Source of the DNA: Curvibacter sp. | GTDB taxonomy: Bacteria > Pseudomonadota > Gammaproteobacteria > Burkholderiales > Burkholderiaceae_C | Reading direction: 5' to 3' | Assembly: GCA_003987795.1 (NCBI GenBank) | Contig: RXJO01000214.1 | Coordinates: 281 to 41,899, forward strand | DNA length: 41,619 bases | Shown: piece by piece, positions 31,646-40,813 of the stretch | How the letters are laid out: every line of letters begins with the position of its first letter | How positions within the stretch are numbered: the stretch's first letter is position 1 | The notes under the pieces: model-generated | Databases searched by the model: none | Seen by the model: only the letters and a program-made list of their open reading frames with translations | Told to the model about the DNA's origin: nothing | Position numbers and translations under genes: made by a program

Positions 31646-32455
31646 TCAGACCACCATGGGCGTCACCGCGCCGTCCATGGCCAGGATGGCACCCGTGATG
31701 TAGCTGGCCTTGGGCGAGGCCAAAAACACCACGGCATTGGCGATCTCCTCGGGCGTGGCCAGGCGGCCCAGGGGCAGCCGGGCCCGAGAGCGCTCCAGGG
31801 CCTCTTCGGCGCTGATGCCTTGCAGACGGGCTTCGGCATTCAGTCCCTCGCGCAGGCGTTCGGTCAGGGTGGGGCCGGGATTGACCGCGTTGACCCGCAC
31901 ACCCCGCGGGCCATAGGCCGCGGCCAGGCCGGCACCGACCAGCATGAGCGCGGCGTTGGCGGCACCGCCGGGCAGGTGGATGGGGCTGGCCACCTTGCCC
32001 CCTGCCCCGACCACATTGACGATCACACCTTGCCCACGCTGGGCCATGCGCTTGATCGCAGGGTCGATCATGTGCAGGTAGCTGAAATACTTGGCCTGCA
32101 TCGCGTCATGCCAGGCCTGGGGCGTCAGCTCATCGGGCGGGGTACGGCGGGCGGCACCTGCCGAATTGACCAGCACATCGACCGGCCCGAATCCCGTCTC
32201 GGCCGCGTCGAGTGCCGCTTGGGCCGCCTGCGCATCGCACAGGTCAGCAGCCACGGTGGCCACCCGCTGCGCATCCCCACCCAAGGCCTCGTGCGCCTGT
32301 GCCAGCGTCTGCGGGTTGCGCGCCACCAGGGTCACACGGGCCCCCTCGGCCAGAAAGCCTTGCGCACAAGACAGGCCGATGCCTTTGCTGCCGCCCGTGA
32401 CCAACACATGCTGCGCTTTCAGGCCAAGTTCCATGCTCATCTCCAGGGTTGTCAA
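31646..32455 (-). CDS. short-chain dehydrogenase/reductase family protein with atypical catalytic residues
   Basis: VLVTGGSKGIG cofactor motif, NSAG, NAVNPG; but LPGGAANAALM where YxxxK is expected. Confidence 0.88.
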   Translation of the reverse strand: MTTLEMSMELGLKAQHVLVTGGSKGIGLSCAQGFLAEGARVTLVARNPQTLAQAHEALGGDAQRVATVAADLCDAQAAQAALDAAETGFGPVDVLVNSAGAARRTPPDELTPQAWHDAMQAKYFSYLHMIDPAIKRMAQRGQGVIVNVVGAGGKVASPIHLPGGAANAALMLVGAGLAAAYGPRGVRVNAVNPGPTLTERLREGLNAEARLQGISAEEALERSRARLPLGRLATPEEIANAVVFLASPKASYITGAILAMDGAVTPMVV

Positions 32456-32514
32456 AAAATGCAGGCAGACTAACGCAATCGCCGCCTATGGGCGCAACCT
32501 CAGGAGAAAACCCC

Positions 32515-33024
32515 ATGCCCGTGCTCGCCCGGCCCCGCGTCCAGTCCCCCATGAAACGCCTGGGGGCGTGCTTGTGTCTTGCCCTGTTCGCCTTGTCGGC
32601 CCACGCCGGTCCCGATCTGGTCGGCGACGTCAGCACCGCCTTCAAGCTGATCGGCCCCAACCACAAGATCGTGGTCGAGGCTTATGACGACCCGCTGGTG
32701 GACGGCGTGACCTGCTTTGTGTCCCGAGCCCGCACCGGTGGGCTTTCAGGGGCCTTCGGCCTGGCTGAAGACAAGGCCGAGGCTTCCATCGCCTGTCGGC
32801 AGGTGGGCCCGATCACGTTCAAGAAGCCCCTGCCCCACGAAGACGAGGTGTTCTCGGAGCGCATGTCCATCCTGTTCAAGCGCCTGCGCGTGGTGCGCAT
32901 GGTGGACGCCAAACGCAACACCCTGGTCTACCTCACCTACTCGGATCGACTGGTCGATGGCTCGCCCCAGAACAGCCTGACGGCGGTGCCGGTGGATCGC
33001 GCCCAGGCCATTCCCCTGAAGTAA
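32515..33024 (+). CDS. creA: CreA family periplasmic protein
   Basis: Signal peptide, GDVSTAFKLIGPNHKIVVEAYDDPLVDGVTCFVSRARTGGLSGAFGLAEDKAEASIACRQVGPI; AGGAGA-like RBS before ATG 32515. Confidence 0.92.
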   Translation: MPVLARPRVQSPMKRLGACLCLALFALSAHAGPDLVGDVSTAFKLIGPNHKIVVEAYDDPLVDGVTCFVSRARTGGLSGAFGLAEDKAEASIACRQVGPITFKKPLPHEDEVFSERMSILFKRLRVVRMVDAKRNTLVYLTYSDRLVDGSPQNSLTAVPVDRAQAIPLK

Positions 33025-33028
33025 ATCC

Positions 33029-33967
33029 TCAGCCCTCTGCCGGGATGCGGCGGCGGCGCACCGGCACCAGGCGCTGCATCTCCTCACGCAGCAGGGCCAC
33101 CATCTCGGTGGCGGCGGGGCTCAAGGCCCGGCCTCGCCGCGTCACCAGGCCGATGGGGCGGCGGATATCGGGTCGGCACAGACGACGCTTCACCACCCCG
33201 GGCAAAGGGGCCACGGCGGCGGCCCATTCGGGCAGGGCAGCCACGCCCAGACCAGCGGCCACCATGGCCTGGATGGTGGCCAGGTGCTCCACCTCGTAAC
33301 GCGGCGCGAAGCGCAGGCGGTGTTCCAGCAGGGCTGCGTCGGCGTATTGGCGCACGCTGGTGGGCTGGGGCATGGAGATGTGCACCAGATCGGCCACCTC
33401 GGCCCAGCCCAGGGCCTGCCGCCCTTTGGCCAAAGGGTGCTGGGCCGGCAACAACAACACAAAGCCGTCCGAGGCCAGGGGCTGATCGTCGAGGTCGGCA
33501 TAGGCCGGGTTGGCGGCCGTCAGCGCAAAGTCGACTTCGCCGCGCCGCACCAGGTCAAACGCCGGCCCCGACAGGGTGTCGATCACCGACAGACGAATGC
33601 CCGGGTGCTGGGCGGCGAGCCGAGCCATCGCGGCGGGCACCACGGTGGCCGCCAACGAGGGCAAGGCCGCCAGCGTGACCTGGCCCACCTGCAGTTCGGC
33701 CACGCTGCGCACCGCACGCACGGCCTCGTCGGTCTGGGCCCGCAACACCTGCACCTGCTCGAAAAACACCTGCCCGGCCAGGGTGAGTTGAACACTGCGC
33801 GTGGTGCGGTCGAACAGGCGCGTGCCCAAGGATTCCTCCAGCCGCGTGAGCACGCCGGACACGGCCGATTGCGACAGATGCACCTGATCGGCGGTGCGCC
33901 GAAAACTCAGGGTTTGCCCCAGGGCCAGGAAGACATCGAGCTCGCGGGTGGACCAATTGATCTGCAT
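33029..33967 (-). CDS. LysR family transcriptional regulator
   Basis: N-terminal HTH: RELDVFLALGQTLSFRRTADQVHLSQSAVSGVLTRLEESLGTRLFDRTTRSVQLTLAG. Confidence 0.94.
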   Translation of the reverse strand: MQINWSTRELDVFLALGQTLSFRRTADQVHLSQSAVSGVLTRLEESLGTRLFDRTTRSVQLTLAGQVFFEQVQVLRAQTDEAVRAVRSVAELQVGQVTLAALPSLAATVVPAAMARLAAQHPGIRLSVIDTLSGPAFDLVRRGEVDFALTAANPAYADLDDQPLASDGFVLLLPAQHPLAKGRQALGWAEVADLVHISMPQPTSVRQYADAALLEHRLRFAPRYEVEHLATIQAMVAAGLGVAALPEWAAAVAPLPGVVKRRLCRPDIRRPIGLVTRRGRALSPAATEMVALLREEMQRLVPVRRRRIPAEG

Positions 33968-33980
33968 GACCGATCAGTTT

Positions 33981-34041
33981 ATTGAAAAAATCGTCTGGAC
34001 GGTGCAATACCGGCTTCCTAGACTGCGCTGACTTTTTCAAT
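33981..34041. promoter_or_regulatory. inverted repeat ATTGAAAAA ... TTTTTCAAT in the LysR/dehydrogenase divergent intergenic region
   Basis: Perfect 9 bp arms at 33981-33989 and 34033-34041, between divergent genes. Confidence 0.4.
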
Positions 34042-34071
34042 TCGCCCGCACGGCCTCCGCGCTCAGACACC

Positions 34072-35037
34072 ATGAACACCGATTTGCTTTTGCCTGCCCG
34101 TCCACGTCACACCCACGCCGTCGTCGTCGGCGCCGGCACCATGGGGGCCGATGTGGCGACCGTGCTGGCCCGGGGCGGCTGCCGCGTCACCGTGAGCGAC
34201 CCCAACACTGTCCAGCGGCAGGCCCTGCCCTCACGGGTGCGGCAAGGCCTGCAGGCCCTGGGCCTGGCCCACCGCGTCGAGCGCGTGCAGGCTGTGGCCA
34301 GCCTGCAGGAGGTGGACTGGCACGATGTGGTGCTGGTGATCGAATGCATTCCCGAGAAGCTGGATCTGAAACAGGCGCTGTTCGCCGAACTGGTGCAGCG
34401 CGCCCCTGCCCAAGCGGTGCTGACCAGCAACAGCTCCAGCTTCCCCATCAGCGCCATTGCGGCCGGTCTGCCCACGGCCGAGCGCATGCTGGGCCTGCAT
34501 TTCTTCATGCCGGCCCACCTGGTGCCCTTGGTCGAGGTGGTGCATGGACCAAGCACCGATGAGGCGCAGGCCGAGCGCCTGTGCCAGTTCATGCGCGGCT
34601 GCGGCAGCGTGCCGGTGCGGGTGCGCAAGGACAAACCAGGCTTTCTGGCCAACCGCCTGCAGCACGCGCTGGCCCGCGAAGCCTTTGCCATGATCGACGA
34701 GGGCGTGGCCACGCCGGAGGACGTGGACGCCGCCGTGCGCTTCGGTTTTGGCTTCCGTTACCTGGCCGCCGGACCGGTGCTGCAGCGTGACCATGCGGGG
34801 CTGGATGTGCATTGCGCCGCAGCGGCCACCATGTACCCCTCGCTGGCCGCCAATACCGAGCCGGCCAGGGTGCTGCGCGAGCAGGTGGCCGCCGGGCGCC
34901 TGGGCATGAAGACCGGCGCGGGCTTCTACGACTGGCCGGAGGATCGGCGACTGGCCGAGCGCCAGCGCTACGACGCCCTGCTGCAGCAAGGGCTGGCCCT
35001 GCTGGCGGCCGAACTGCCCCCGATCGATCGCGACTGA
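34072..35037 (+). CDS. 3-hydroxyacyl-CoA dehydrogenase family / L-carnitine dehydrogenase-like NAD-dependent beta-hydroxyacid dehydrogenase
   Basis: HAVVVGAGTMGADVATVLARGGCRVTVSD, SNSSSFPISAIAAGL, GLHFFMPAHLVPLVEVVHG, KDKPGFLANRLQHALAREAFAMIDEGVATPEDVD. Confidence 0.88.
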   Translation: MNTDLLLPARPRHTHAVVVGAGTMGADVATVLARGGCRVTVSDPNTVQRQALPSRVRQGLQALGLAHRVERVQAVASLQEVDWHDVVLVIECIPEKLDLKQALFAELVQRAPAQAVLTSNSSSFPISAIAAGLPTAERMLGLHFFMPAHLVPLVEVVHGPSTDEAQAERLCQFMRGCGSVPVRVRKDKPGFLANRLQHALAREAFAMIDEGVATPEDVDAAVRFGFGFRYLAAGPVLQRDHAGLDVHCAAAATMYPSLAANTEPARVLREQVAAGRLGMKTGAGFYDWPEDRRLAERQRYDALLQQGLALLAAELPPIDRD

Positions 35038-35071
35038 CTGAATGCGCGCCGCCCTGCCTCTGGAGAACATC

Positions 35072-35890
35072 ATGCCCAGCACACCTCTGATCATCACCTC
35101 GGCCCCCAACGGGGCCTACAAGCTGCACAGCGACCACCCCGCCGTGCCCCTGACCCCCTCGGCCTTGGCCGTCACCGCCCGCCAATGCCTGGATGCGGGT
35201 GCGGCCATGCTGCACCTGCACATCCGAGACGCCCAAGGCCATCACAGCCTGGATGTCGAAGGCTACCGCGACGCCCTCAGCGCGGTGCGCGCCGCCGTGG
35301 GCGACCAGATGGTGCTGCAGGTCACCAGCGAGGCCGCCCGCGTCTACCACGCCCCGGCCCAGATCGCCATGGTGCGCGAACTGCGCCCCGAGGCGGTGTC
35401 GGTCGGCCTGCGCGAGGTCGACCAGCCCGAGATCGGTGAGCACGGCCTGGCCGACTTCTTCGGCTGGCTGGCGCGCGAGCGGGTGATGACCCAGGTGATT
35501 CTTTATGACAGCGCCGATCTGCAGCGCTGGCAATCGCTGCGCGAGCGGGGGGTGGTGCCCGAGGCGCCCTGGTTCCTGCTGTTCGTGCTGGGCCGCTACA
35601 CCGCAGGGCAGACCTCCAGCCCGCGCGATCTGGTGCCCTTTGTGCACGCCCACACCGGGCCCGAGCCCTGGGCCGTGTGCGCCTTCGGGGCCACCGAGCA
35701 CGCCTGCGTGACCGCGGCCGCCGCACTGGGCGGGCATGTGCGGGTGGGCTTCGAGAACAACCTGCAGCTCAAGGACGGCAGCCGGGCCCCGCACAACGCG
35801 GCCCTGGTCGCCCAGGCGGCCGAAGCGGCTGCCAGCCTGGGCCGCCCTCTGGCCACCGCGCGCCACATCCGCGAACTGTTTGCAGGCTGA
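35072..35890 (+). CDS. beta-keto acid cleavage enzyme (BKACE / DUF849 family)
   Basis: MPSTPLIITSAPNGAYK...GAAMLHLHIRDAQGHHSLD (HxH metal motif), LRPEAVSVGLRE, GHVRVGFENNLQLKDG. Confidence 0.92.
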   Translation: MPSTPLIITSAPNGAYKLHSDHPAVPLTPSALAVTARQCLDAGAAMLHLHIRDAQGHHSLDVEGYRDALSAVRAAVGDQMVLQVTSEAARVYHAPAQIAMVRELRPEAVSVGLREVDQPEIGEHGLADFFGWLARERVMTQVILYDSADLQRWQSLRERGVVPEAPWFLLFVLGRYTAGQTSSPRDLVPFVHAHTGPEPWAVCAFGATEHACVTAAAALGGHVRVGFENNLQLKDGSRAPHNAALVAQAAEAAASLGRPLATARHIRELFAG

Positions 35891-35930
35891 AACCAGCCCC
35901 CGAAAAAGAAACACCACAGGAGACAACACC

Positions 35931-36947
35931 ATGCAACGCCGTTCCCTCATCCGCTCTGTCGCCGGCACCGTCACCGGTCTGACCCTGGGCTCGCTGGCCA
36001 CCCTGGGCGCCCTGTGCAGCCCCCTCGCCCAAGCCGAGGAGGCCTGGCCCAGCAAATCGATCCGCTTCGTGGTGCCCTACCCGCCCGGTGGGCCGACGGA
36101 CCTGATGGCCCGCCTGCTGCAGGGCGAGATGCAGACCCGGCTCGGGGTCTCGGTGATCGTCGACAACAAGAGCGGTGCCGGCGGCAACCTGGGCAGCGCC
36201 GAGGTGGCCAAACAGGCCCCGGCCGATGGCTACACCCTGCTGCTGGCGGCCAGCGGCCCCATGGCGGTCAACCCCACTCTGTACCGCAGCATGCCCTTCA
36301 ATCCCTTGACCGATCTGGCCCCGGTGATCCAGCTCTCCGCCTTTCCGCTGGTGCTCGAAGTCAATCCCAAGACCGGCATCAAATCGGTCAAGGAGCTGAT
36401 CGCCGCGCTCAAGAGCAAGCGCGCTGCCGAGTTGGCCTTTGCCTCGGCGGGCAATGGCACGCCCCAGCATCTGGCTGGCGAGCTGTTCAACACCCAGATC
36501 GACACCAAGATGCCGCACATCCCCTACCGTGGGGCGGGCCCGGCCCTGAACGATCTGCTGGGCGGGCAAGTGAACGTGATGTTCGACATCCTCGGCAGCT
36601 CGCTGCCTTACATCCAGTCAGGCAAGCTCACCGCACTGGCCGTGACGACCCCCAAACGCGTCCCCAACCTGCCGGATGTGCCGACCATGGCCGAAGCCGG
36701 CATGCCCGGCTACGAGATGACCGGCTGGCACGGCATTGCCGTGCGCGCCGGCACCCCACCGGCCGTGATCGACAAGCTCAACGGCACCCTGAACGCGATC
36801 TTCAGCCAACCCGAATTCCGCAAGAAGTGGGAGGCCATCGGCACCCCCGTGGTGGCCGGCAGTGCGGCTCAGTTCGGTGAGCTGATCAAGAAGGAGTCGG
36901 TGCGCCTGGGCAAGCTGGTGAAGGACTCAGGGGCAACGGTGGATTGA
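35931..36947 (+). CDS. Bug/TctC family tripartite tricarboxylate transporter substrate-binding protein
   Basis: Signal peptide; WPSKSIRFVVPYPPGGPTDLMARLL, VIVDNKSGAGGNLGSAEVAKQAPADGYTLLL. Confidence 0.95.
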   Translation: MQRRSLIRSVAGTVTGLTLGSLATLGALCSPLAQAEEAWPSKSIRFVVPYPPGGPTDLMARLLQGEMQTRLGVSVIVDNKSGAGGNLGSAEVAKQAPADGYTLLLAASGPMAVNPTLYRSMPFNPLTDLAPVIQLSAFPLVLEVNPKTGIKSVKELIAALKSKRAAELAFASAGNGTPQHLAGELFNTQIDTKMPHIPYRGAGPALNDLLGGQVNVMFDILGSSLPYIQSGKLTALAVTTPKRVPNLPDVPTMAEAGMPGYEMTGWHGIAVRAGTPPAVIDKLNGTLNAIFSQPEFRKKWEAIGTPVVAGSAAQFGELIKKESVRLGKLVKDSGATVD

Positions 36948-36958
36948 ACCCATGAAAA

Positions 36959-36984
36959 AGCCCTGGGGCTTGCGCCCCAGGGCT
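36959..36984. terminator. bidirectional intrinsic terminator between convergent genes
   Basis: AGCCCTGGGGC-TTGC-GCCCCAGGGCT: perfect 11 bp stem, tetraloop, A-run on the left (T-run for the - strand gene) and pyrimidine-rich right side. Confidence 0.85.
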
Positions 36985-37003
36985 CTTCCTTGATCTTGTG
37001 AGG

Positions 37004-37867
37004 TCAGAGCTTGAAAGCCACCACTTCCTGTCGCTGTTCTCCCAGGCCGCTGATGCCCAGGGTCATGACATCGCCCTTCTTCAGGAACACCGGTGCCGGC
37101 TGGCCATCTTTCTTGATGCCCATGCCCACGCCCGGCGGCGTGCCGGTGGTGATGATGTCGCCCGGCTCCAGGGTCACGAACTGGCTCAGGTAGCTGATGA
37201 TCTTGGCCACGCTGAAGATCATGGTCTTGGTGTTGCCGCTTTGCATGCGCTGACCATTCAAGTCCAGCCACAATTCCAGTCGCTGCGGGTTGGGCACCTC
37301 GTCGCGGGTCACGAGCCAGGGGCCGACGGGTCCGAAGGTGTCGCAGCCCTTGCCCTTGTCCCAGGTGCCGCCACGCTCGATCTGGAACTCACGCTCGCTC
37401 ACATCGTTCACGAGCACATAGCCAGCCACATGGTTCAGGGCCTCCTTCTGCGACACATGGCGGGCCTGCTTGCCGATCACCACGCCCAGCTCAACCTCCC
37501 AATCGGTCTTCTTCGAGCCCTTGGGCAGCATCACCGGGTCATTGGGGCCCTGCAGGCAACTGATGGCCTTGGTGAACACCACCGGTTCCTTGGGCACTGG
37601 CAGGCCGGCTTCAGCGGCGTGATCCGCGTAGTTCAGGCCGATGGCGATGAACTTGCGCACACCCGCCACGGGGGTGCCAAAACGGGGCTTGCCGCGCACC
37701 AGGGGCAGTTTGTCGACCTTGACCTTGGCCAACTTGGCCAGGGCGGCATCGCTGAGTTGCTCGGGACCCAGGTCCTTGAGGACGCTGCTCAGGTCGCGCA
37801 GCTTGCCTTCGGCGTCAATCACGCCGGGTTTCTCCTTGCCTGGGTTGCCGTAGCGTACGAGTTTCAT
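37004..37867 (-). CDS. fumarylacetoacetate hydrolase (FAH) family protein
   Basis: AIGLNYADHAAEAGLPVPKEPVVFTKAISCLQGPNDPVMLPKGSKKTDWEVELGVVIGK...GDIITTGTPPGVGMG. Confidence 0.94.
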   Translation of the reverse strand: MKLVRYGNPGKEKPGVIDAEGKLRDLSSVLKDLGPEQLSDAALAKLAKVKVDKLPLVRGKPRFGTPVAGVRKFIAIGLNYADHAAEAGLPVPKEPVVFTKAISCLQGPNDPVMLPKGSKKTDWEVELGVVIGKQARHVSQKEALNHVAGYVLVNDVSEREFQIERGGTWDKGKGCDTFGPVGPWLVTRDEVPNPQRLELWLDLNGQRMQSGNTKTMIFSVAKIISYLSQFVTLEPGDIITTGTPPGVGMGIKKDGQPAPVFLKKGDVMTLGISGLGEQRQEVVAFKL

Positions 37868-37975
37868 GAGGTTCTTTCTTCATCCAATTTCACCTGTCCA
37901 TCACAGGCAGATCTGTCGGACTCCCATCTCAAACAAGTTTGAGCAATGTGCCCAAAACCGACGCAGAGCAAATGA

Positions 37976-38569
37976 TCAGTAGACGATCTCCAGCTTCAGA
38001 TCATCGGCCCACAAAGCACCCGGTCCCTCCAACATATATCCGAATCGCAGGACATAGGTGTTCGGCGGGATGGGGATTTCGATGGAATGCTTGGTCCACG
38101 GCGTCGTGCCACGAACCTTGTTTTCATTCATGTGATTCCAGGACAGGATGTCGCCGCCGCCGCCATTGGCCTGGAGAACCAAAGCGCCCCCGACTTCCGT
38201 GACGTCCTGGCTGCGCAGGAAGCCACTGAGGACGGCCTTTTTGCCGACCCAACAAGACTTGATCACAAAGGTCTGCTGCAGAGACCCGAAATCCTCGTCA
38301 CCCACGCGCTTCATCTTGGCGCTGACCGGGGGCGAATGCGGCTGCTGGGTTTCGCGCTCGAACACATAGTGGCCCGGATGCACGTGCTCGATGGTCTGCC
38401 AGTCGCGGATACCGGACGGGGGGCCCACTTCATCAAACGAGGCGTTCTTGATCGACACGGTTTCGCGGGTTCCAGGCGCACCGGCCACGCAGGGTTGAAG
38501 CTGCGCCAAAGCGGCCTGACTGCTCAGCAGAAAGGCCAGCGAAAGAAACGTGCGATCAAAAAAGGTCAT
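37976..38569 (-). CDS. secreted protein with jelly-roll/CBM-like domain
   Basis: Signal peptide MTFFDRTFLSLAFLLSSQAALAQ; C-terminal WTKHSIEIPIPPNTYVLRFGYMLEGPGALWADDLKLEIVY pattern. Confidence 0.65.
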   Translation of the reverse strand: MTFFDRTFLSLAFLLSSQAALAQLQPCVAGAPGTRETVSIKNASFDEVGPPSGIRDWQTIEHVHPGHYVFERETQQPHSPPVSAKMKRVGDEDFGSLQQTFVIKSCWVGKKAVLSGFLRSQDVTEVGGALVLQANGGGGDILSWNHMNENKVRGTTPWTKHSIEIPIPPNTYVLRFGYMLEGPGALWADDLKLEIVY

Positions 38570-38650
38570 GACAGATTCATCCTGAAAAACAGGCGGGCTG
38601 GCCAAAGGCCCCACCCGCAAAACTCGGAGGAACAAAATGCAGGGCTTGGC

Positions 38651-39382
38651 TCATGGCCCCGGTGACAACAGCAGGTCCAGAGTACCCTCGATTTGTTCCG
38701 AGGGCAGGCGCTTGAAGCCCGTGCGCGCATAACGCTGCAAGCGTCCCTGGAGGAAGGCGGTCAGCACTGCAGCTTGGGCCTGGGACTGCACCGACGGCTT
38801 GGCAGACCCCGTGGCCTCTGCTTGCGGACGCAGACATTGGCGAAACGTGAGCTCCAACCGTTCAAAGAACTGGTTCATGCGCTGCTGCAGGCGCTCGTGC
38901 TCGAGCACCAGCGCATCGCCACACATCACGCGCACCATGCCAGGGTTCTTTTCAGCGAACTGCACCAACAAGTACATCACCCGGGTGGCTTGGCGACGGC
39001 CCAAGGTGGCCGGGTCGGGGTTGGCACTGGCCTCGCGATCGATCATCTGCTTGGACAGCGAGAACACGGTCTGCTCAATGAAGTCGATCAGGCCCTCGAA
39101 CATCTGGGCCTTGCTGGCGAAGTGACGATAGAGCGCCGCCTCGCTAACGCCGATGCGGGCGGCCAATGCCGCCGTCGTGATGCGTTCGGCGCCCGGTTGC
39201 TCCAGCATGCTGGCCAGGGTCTGCAGAATCTGCACCCGGCGCTCTCCGGGGCGCGGTCGCTTGCGGGTGACGGGGGCGTCGGCCTCCGCGCCAACCGGAT
39301 GGACCTCGGCTTCAGATGCGGCGGGAAGTTCGTGCGTTTCAGACATCGGCATGGAAGATGGGCTCGAATGATTCTCGCACAC
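38651..39382 (-). CDS. TetR/AcrR family transcriptional regulator (SlmA-like N-terminus)
   Basis: RRVQILQTLASMLEQPGAERITTAALAARIGVSEAALYRHFASKAQMFEGLIDFIEQTVFS. Confidence 0.88.
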   Translation of the reverse strand: MCENHSSPSSMPMSETHELPAASEAEVHPVGAEADAPVTRKRPRPGERRVQILQTLASMLEQPGAERITTAALAARIGVSEAALYRHFASKAQMFEGLIDFIEQTVFSLSKQMIDREASANPDPATLGRRQATRVMYLLVQFAEKNPGMVRVMCGDALVLEHERLQQRMNQFFERLELTFRQCLRPQAEATGSAKPSVQSQAQAAVLTAFLQGRLQRYARTGFKRLPSEQIEGTLDLLLSPGP

Positions 39383-39386
39383 CGAC

Positions 39387-40808
39387 CTAAGCCGTCTGCG
39401 CCGGCAACACCAGCCTGACCAGCAGGCCGCATTGCCCCGGGCCGCTCATCAACTCCAGGCAGCTGTGGTGCACGCGGGCGATTTCGTGGGCGATGGCCAG
39501 ACCGAGCCCACTGCCCTCGCCCACCGTACCCGGCACCCGGTAAAAACGTTCAGTGACCCGGTTGCGTTCAGCCGGTGCAATGCCCGGCCCATCGTCTTCC
39601 ACGGCCAGGTATGGCAGCATGGCCTCGCCCACCTCCAACTGACCGCAGCGGATGGTCACGCTGCCGCCGCGCGGGGTGTAGCGGATGGCGTTGTCGATCA
39701 GGTTGGCCAGCAACTCGCGCAACAACCACTCATGGCCGGTGGCGTGGGCCACCTGCGCCGCAAGCCCCAGGTCGATCCCCCGTGCCGTGGCCGCATCGAG
39801 GTGGGCCTCCAGCAGCGACTCACACAGCGCCAGCAGATCGACCCGCTGCATCGGTTGTGCCTCCATGGCCCGCGCGTCGGCCCGCGACAACGCCAGCAAC
39901 TGGTTGGCCAACTGAGAGGTGCGCCGGGTCGCCTGGCGCAGCTTGTCGAGCTGTTCGGCATTCAAGCTGATGCTGGTCGGTGCCGAACCCGACACCCCCA
40001 GTTGCTGCCGCTGCCGGGTCTGCAGCACCTGGGCCCAGGCCTCCACCTGGGCTTGCAGGCCGGCCAGCGGGGTGCGCAACTGGTGGGCCGCGTCGGCGAT
40101 GAAACGACGCTGGCTGGCCGACTGGGCATTCACCAGATCGAAGAGGCGATTGAGCGACTCCACCAGGGGGCGCACCTCGGCCGGCGAGGCCTCCACATCG
40201 ATGGCGCTCAGGTCTTGTGGCGAGCGTTTGCTGACGGCCTCGGTGAGCTCGGTCAGGGGCCGCAAAGCCCGGCCCACCGCCCAACTCACCGCCAGGGCCG
40301 CCGCCACCATCAACACCCCGTTGGGCAGCAACACACGCAGCAGGGCACTGAGCCATTGCTGGCGAGGGTCAGAGCCGTCGGCCAGCTGCACGATCAGATC
40401 GCCGGCCCGCGTGTGCACCCGCTGCGACACGATGCGGTAGGTGACGCCTTCGTACTCGGTGCTGTGGAACTCGGGCTCGCCCGTGGCCACCGTGATGGCG
40501 GGCAGCCACAGATCGCCATGCAGCAGACGGCCTTCCAGGTCGTTGACGCTGTAGCCCGCCAAGCCGGAACGCCCCTTGAGGAAATCCTCCACCGGGGGCG
40601 CCAACAACAGCACCGGTGGATCGCCGGCTTGCACGCCCGGCGCCAGCACCGAATCGGCCAGCAAGGGCACATAGCGCAGCAATTGCCGGTCATGCTGCAC
40701 CGCCGCACTGTCAGCCGAGCGGTAATCGACCCAGACGTTGACCAAGCCCAACACGAACAGCGGCCCCAGCAGCAGCACCAGCAGCCGGTTGCGCAGACCC
40801 GACGCCAT
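39387..40808 (-). CDS. sensor histidine kinase (TctE-like)
   Basis: RRFIADAAHQLRTPLAGLQ H-box, NLIDNAIRYTPRGGSV N-box, VEDDGPGIAPAERNRVTERFYRV. Confidence 0.93.
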   Translation of the reverse strand: MASGLRNRLLVLLLGPLFVLGLVNVWVDYRSADSAAVQHDRQLLRYVPLLADSVLAPGVQAGDPPVLLLAPPVEDFLKGRSGLAGYSVNDLEGRLLHGDLWLPAITVATGEPEFHSTEYEGVTYRIVSQRVHTRAGDLIVQLADGSDPRQQWLSALLRVLLPNGVLMVAAALAVSWAVGRALRPLTELTEAVSKRSPQDLSAIDVEASPAEVRPLVESLNRLFDLVNAQSASQRRFIADAAHQLRTPLAGLQAQVEAWAQVLQTRQRQQLGVSGSAPTSISLNAEQLDKLRQATRRTSQLANQLLALSRADARAMEAQPMQRVDLLALCESLLEAHLDAATARGIDLGLAAQVAHATGHEWLLRELLANLIDNAIRYTPRGGSVTIRCGQLEVGEAMLPYLAVEDDGPGIAPAERNRVTERFYRVPGTVGEGSGLGLAIAHEIARVHHSCLELMSGPGQCGLLVRLVLPAQTA

Positions 40809-40813
40809 GCGGC

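Noticed and set aside
31352-32473. 373 aa plus-strand ORF opposite ferredoxin/SDR
   Set aside because: Shadow ORF with biased composition; opposite-strand genes carry conserved motifs.
34589-36055. 488 aa minus-strand ORF opposite BKACE
   Set aside because: Low-complexity Gly/Ala/Arg-rich antisense frame typical of high-GC DNA; the + strand genes have clear homology-type motifs.
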